From: an uncultured beta proteobacterium
Lineage (GTDB): Bacteria > Pseudomonadota > Gammaproteobacteria > Burkholderiales > Burkholderiaceae_C
Length of the DNA: 23,494 nucleotides
Direction of reading: 5' to 3'
NCBI GenBank assembly: GCA_903914985.1
Contig: CAIWRE010000052.1
Span: 1 to 23,494 of the forward strand
Numbering within the stretch: position 1 is the stretch's first letter; each line of letters begins with the position of its first letter. The position numbers and the translations under genes were made by a program. Of this stretch, positions 22,293 to 23,494 are shown one piece after another. The notes under the pieces were generated by a model. That model searched no databases, was not told where the DNA came from, and saw only the letters and a list, made by a program, of their open reading frames with translations.

Positions 22293-22559
22293 TTATTTGG
22301 CGGTGGAAAGGCTGGTCTTGCCGAAACGGTTGCGGAATTTTTCCACGCGTCCGCCCATGTTGTCCACCGACTTTTGCGTGCCGGTATAGAAGGGGTGGGA
22401 TTCGCTGGAAGTGTCGAGCTTGTACAAGGGAAGCTCGCGGCCGTCTTCCATCTTGATCATTTCTTTGGTGTTGGCGCAGGAACGGGTGACAAACTTGAAA
22501 TTGTTTGACAGGTCCATGAAGCACACGTCGCGGTAGTTGGGGTGAATTCCAGCTTTCAT
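22293..22559 (-). CDS. rpmE: 50S ribosomal protein L31, type B
   Basis: L31 bridges the two ribosomal subunits. The 88-residue protein starts with MKAGIHPNYRDV and contains SSESHPFYTGTQ and GGRVEKFRNRFG, typical of the family. It lacks the CxxC zinc motifs of type A L31 and has the longer middle part of type B, so zinc-independent function is expected. The ATG at 22559 gives the conserved start; GGAT lies about 8 nt upstream. In-frame upstream ATG/GTG codons up to 22616 would add unconserved residues. It is directly downstream of rho on the same strand, an order common in betaproteobacteria, and has a strong terminator. Confidence 0.95.
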   Translation of the reverse strand: MKAGIHPNYRDVCFMDLSNNFKFVTRSCANTKEMIKMEDGRELPLYKLDTSSESHPFYTGTQKSVDNMGGRVEKFRNRFGKTSLSTAK

Positions 22560-22652
22560 ATTTTTATCCATCAGTTGCGCTAGCCGCATCAGGCCCTCAG
22601 ACAAACCATTGCCCAATCCAAAGCCCGTTGTACTTGTCGCGTAAAACCAAAG

Positions 22653-22658
22653 ATTATA
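22653..22658 (-). promoter_or_regulatory. Candidate -10 element for rpmE
   Basis: A perfect TATAAT on the minus strand lies just after the rho stop codon (22675-22677). It would give a leader of about 85 nt for rpmE. No good -35 is seen at 16-18 bp upstream, so this is tentative. Confidence 0.4.
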
Positions 22659-22674
22659 AACCAGTCGCAGCCGA

Positions 22675-23494
22675 TCAGCCGCCGCGGCGCATCAGGTCAA
22701 AGAACTCGCTATTGGTCTTGGTGGCGCGCATCTGCTTGAGCACCATTTCCATGGCCTCGATTTCGTCCATGTTGTACAAAAATTGGCGCAGGATGCGCGT
22801 TTTTTGCAGAATCTCAGGCGAGAGCAGCAATTCCTCGCGACGTGTGCCGCTGCGGTTGAGTTGAATCGATGGGAACACGCGTTTTTCGTACAGGCGCCGG
22901 TCCAGGTGAATTTCAGAATTGCCCGTGCCCTTGAACTCCTCAAAAATCACCTCGTCCATCCGGCTTCCGGTGTCAACCAAGGCGGTGGCGATGATGGTCA
23001 GAGAGCCGCCTTCCTCCACATTGCGTGCCGCACCCAGGAAACGTTTGGGGCGTTGCAAGGCGTTGGAGTCAACACCGCCGGTCAATACTTTGCCGCTGGA
23101 CGGCACGACGTTGTTGTAAGCGCGCGCCAGTCGGGTGATTGAGTCCAGCAGGATAACCACGTCTTTCTTGAGCTCGACCAGGCGTTTGGCACGCTCGATC
23201 ACCATTTCGGCCACATGCACATGGCGCGAAGCGGGTTCGTCAAAGGTCGAGGCGATCACTTCGCCCTTCACCGTACGCTGCATCTCGGTCACTTCTTCAG
23301 GGCGTTCATCCACCAGCAAAACCATCATGTGGCTGTCCGGGTAATTGGCGGAGATGGCGTGAGCAATGTGCTGCATCATCACCGTCTTGCCGCTCTTGGG
23401 CGGGGCCACCAACAAAGCGCGCTGGCCTTTGCCGATGGGGGCGATGATGTCGATGATGCGTCCGGTGATGTTTTCGTCGCTCTTGTTGTCCTGC
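22675..23494 (-). CDS. rho: Transcription termination factor Rho, 5'-truncated by window edge
   Basis: Rho is the hexameric RNA helicase that ends transcription of untranslated RNA. About 273 C-terminal residues are present; the frame continues to the window edge (first readable codons Q-D-N-K-S-D-E-N-I-T-G-R), so the N-terminal RNA-binding domain is outside. The ATPase core is complete: Walker A in LLVAPPKSGKT, the catalytic Glu region VLLVDERPEEVTEM, Walker B in VVILLDSITRLARAYN, the Q-loop region with SSGKVLTGGVDSNAL, the R-loop and Arg-finger part around GSRMDEVIFEEFKGTGN, and the C-terminal end FFDLMRRGG. The stop is TGA at 22675-22677. The neighbour rpmE follows downstream. No anomaly is seen. 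Confidence 0.97.
   Translation of the reverse strand, partial: QDNKSDENITGRIIDIIAPIGKGQRALLVAPPKSGKTVMMQHIAHAISANYPDSHMMVLLVDERPEEVTEMQRTVKGEVIASTFDEPASRHVHVAEMVIERAKRLVELKKDVVILLDSITRLARAYNNVVPSSGKVLTGGVDSNALQRPKRFLGAARNVEEGGSLTIIATALVDTGSRMDEVIFEEFKGTGNSEIHLDRRLYEKRVFPSIQLNRSGTRREELLLSPEILQKTRILRQFLYNMDEIEAMEMVLKQMRATKTNSEFFDLMRRGG

Noticed and set aside
1..23494. CRISPR arrays, insertion sequences, prophage genes, tRNA or rRNA genes
   Set aside because: None seen: no regular spacer-repeat structure, no transposase or integrase frame, no tRNA cloverleaf recognised by eye.

Overview
The window reads as chromosomal DNA of a betaproteobacterium of the order Burkholderiales, most likely family Comamonadaceae (Rhodoferax/Polaromonas-like). 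This rests on the gene order rlmE-ftsH-folP-glmM, a full pst-phoU-phoBR locus close by, rpmE directly downstream of rho, and the character of the proteins. It is an inference from family knowledge; no search was run. The DNA is densely coded, with no rRNA, tRNA, CRISPR array or insertion sequence seen.

Layout. (1) 1-5411, plus strand: rlmE (5' end cut), ftsH, a strong terminator, folP, glmM and a GNAT acetyltransferase overlapping glmM by ATGA. This is the housekeeping block shared with E. coli. (2) 5421-7336, minus strand: a DUF4743/Nudix hydrolase translationally coupled to a ZntB/CorA-type metal transporter. (3) 7547-11002, plus strand: an OlsB-like N-acyltransferase (ornithine-lipid family), ppk1 and a sixA-like phosphohistidine phosphatase. 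(4) 11008-13735, minus strand: a Lys/Ala/Pro-rich basic protein with a ribbon-helix-helix-like C-terminus, ppx, and a fasciclin-domain lipoprotein. (5) 13923-20546, plus strand: pstS-pstC-pstA-pstB-phoU-phoB-phoR. (6) 20521-23494, minus strand: a large GT-C-like membrane protein whose 3' end overlaps phoR, rpmE (L31, type B) and the C-terminal two thirds of rho, cut by the window edge.

The unifying theme is phosphate. PstSCAB imports Pi, PhoU and PhoR sense it, and PhoB activates transcription. PPK1 and PPX make and degrade polyphosphate. An OlsB-like enzyme would make phosphorus-free ornithine lipids. Three 7-4-7 direct repeats matching the PhoB binding site (Pho box) can be read directly: one before pstS, one before the divergent fasciclin lipoprotein gene, and one in the intergenic region between the Nudix and olsB-like genes. 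The first two form near mirror-image promoters, each with exactly 10 nt between Pho box and -10 hexamer. This ties the fasciclin gene, and possibly the olsB-ppk1-sixA and/or Nudix-zntB units, to phosphate starvation.

The main sequence anomaly is in FtsH: the Walker A Thr, a near-invariant Mg-coordinating position, is Pro (GPPGTGKP). The most interesting uncharacterised elements are the Pho-box-linked fasciclin lipoprotein, the basic RHH-like protein beside ppx, and the coupling of a phosphohistidine phosphatase gene to ppk1, whose product works through a phosphohistidine.
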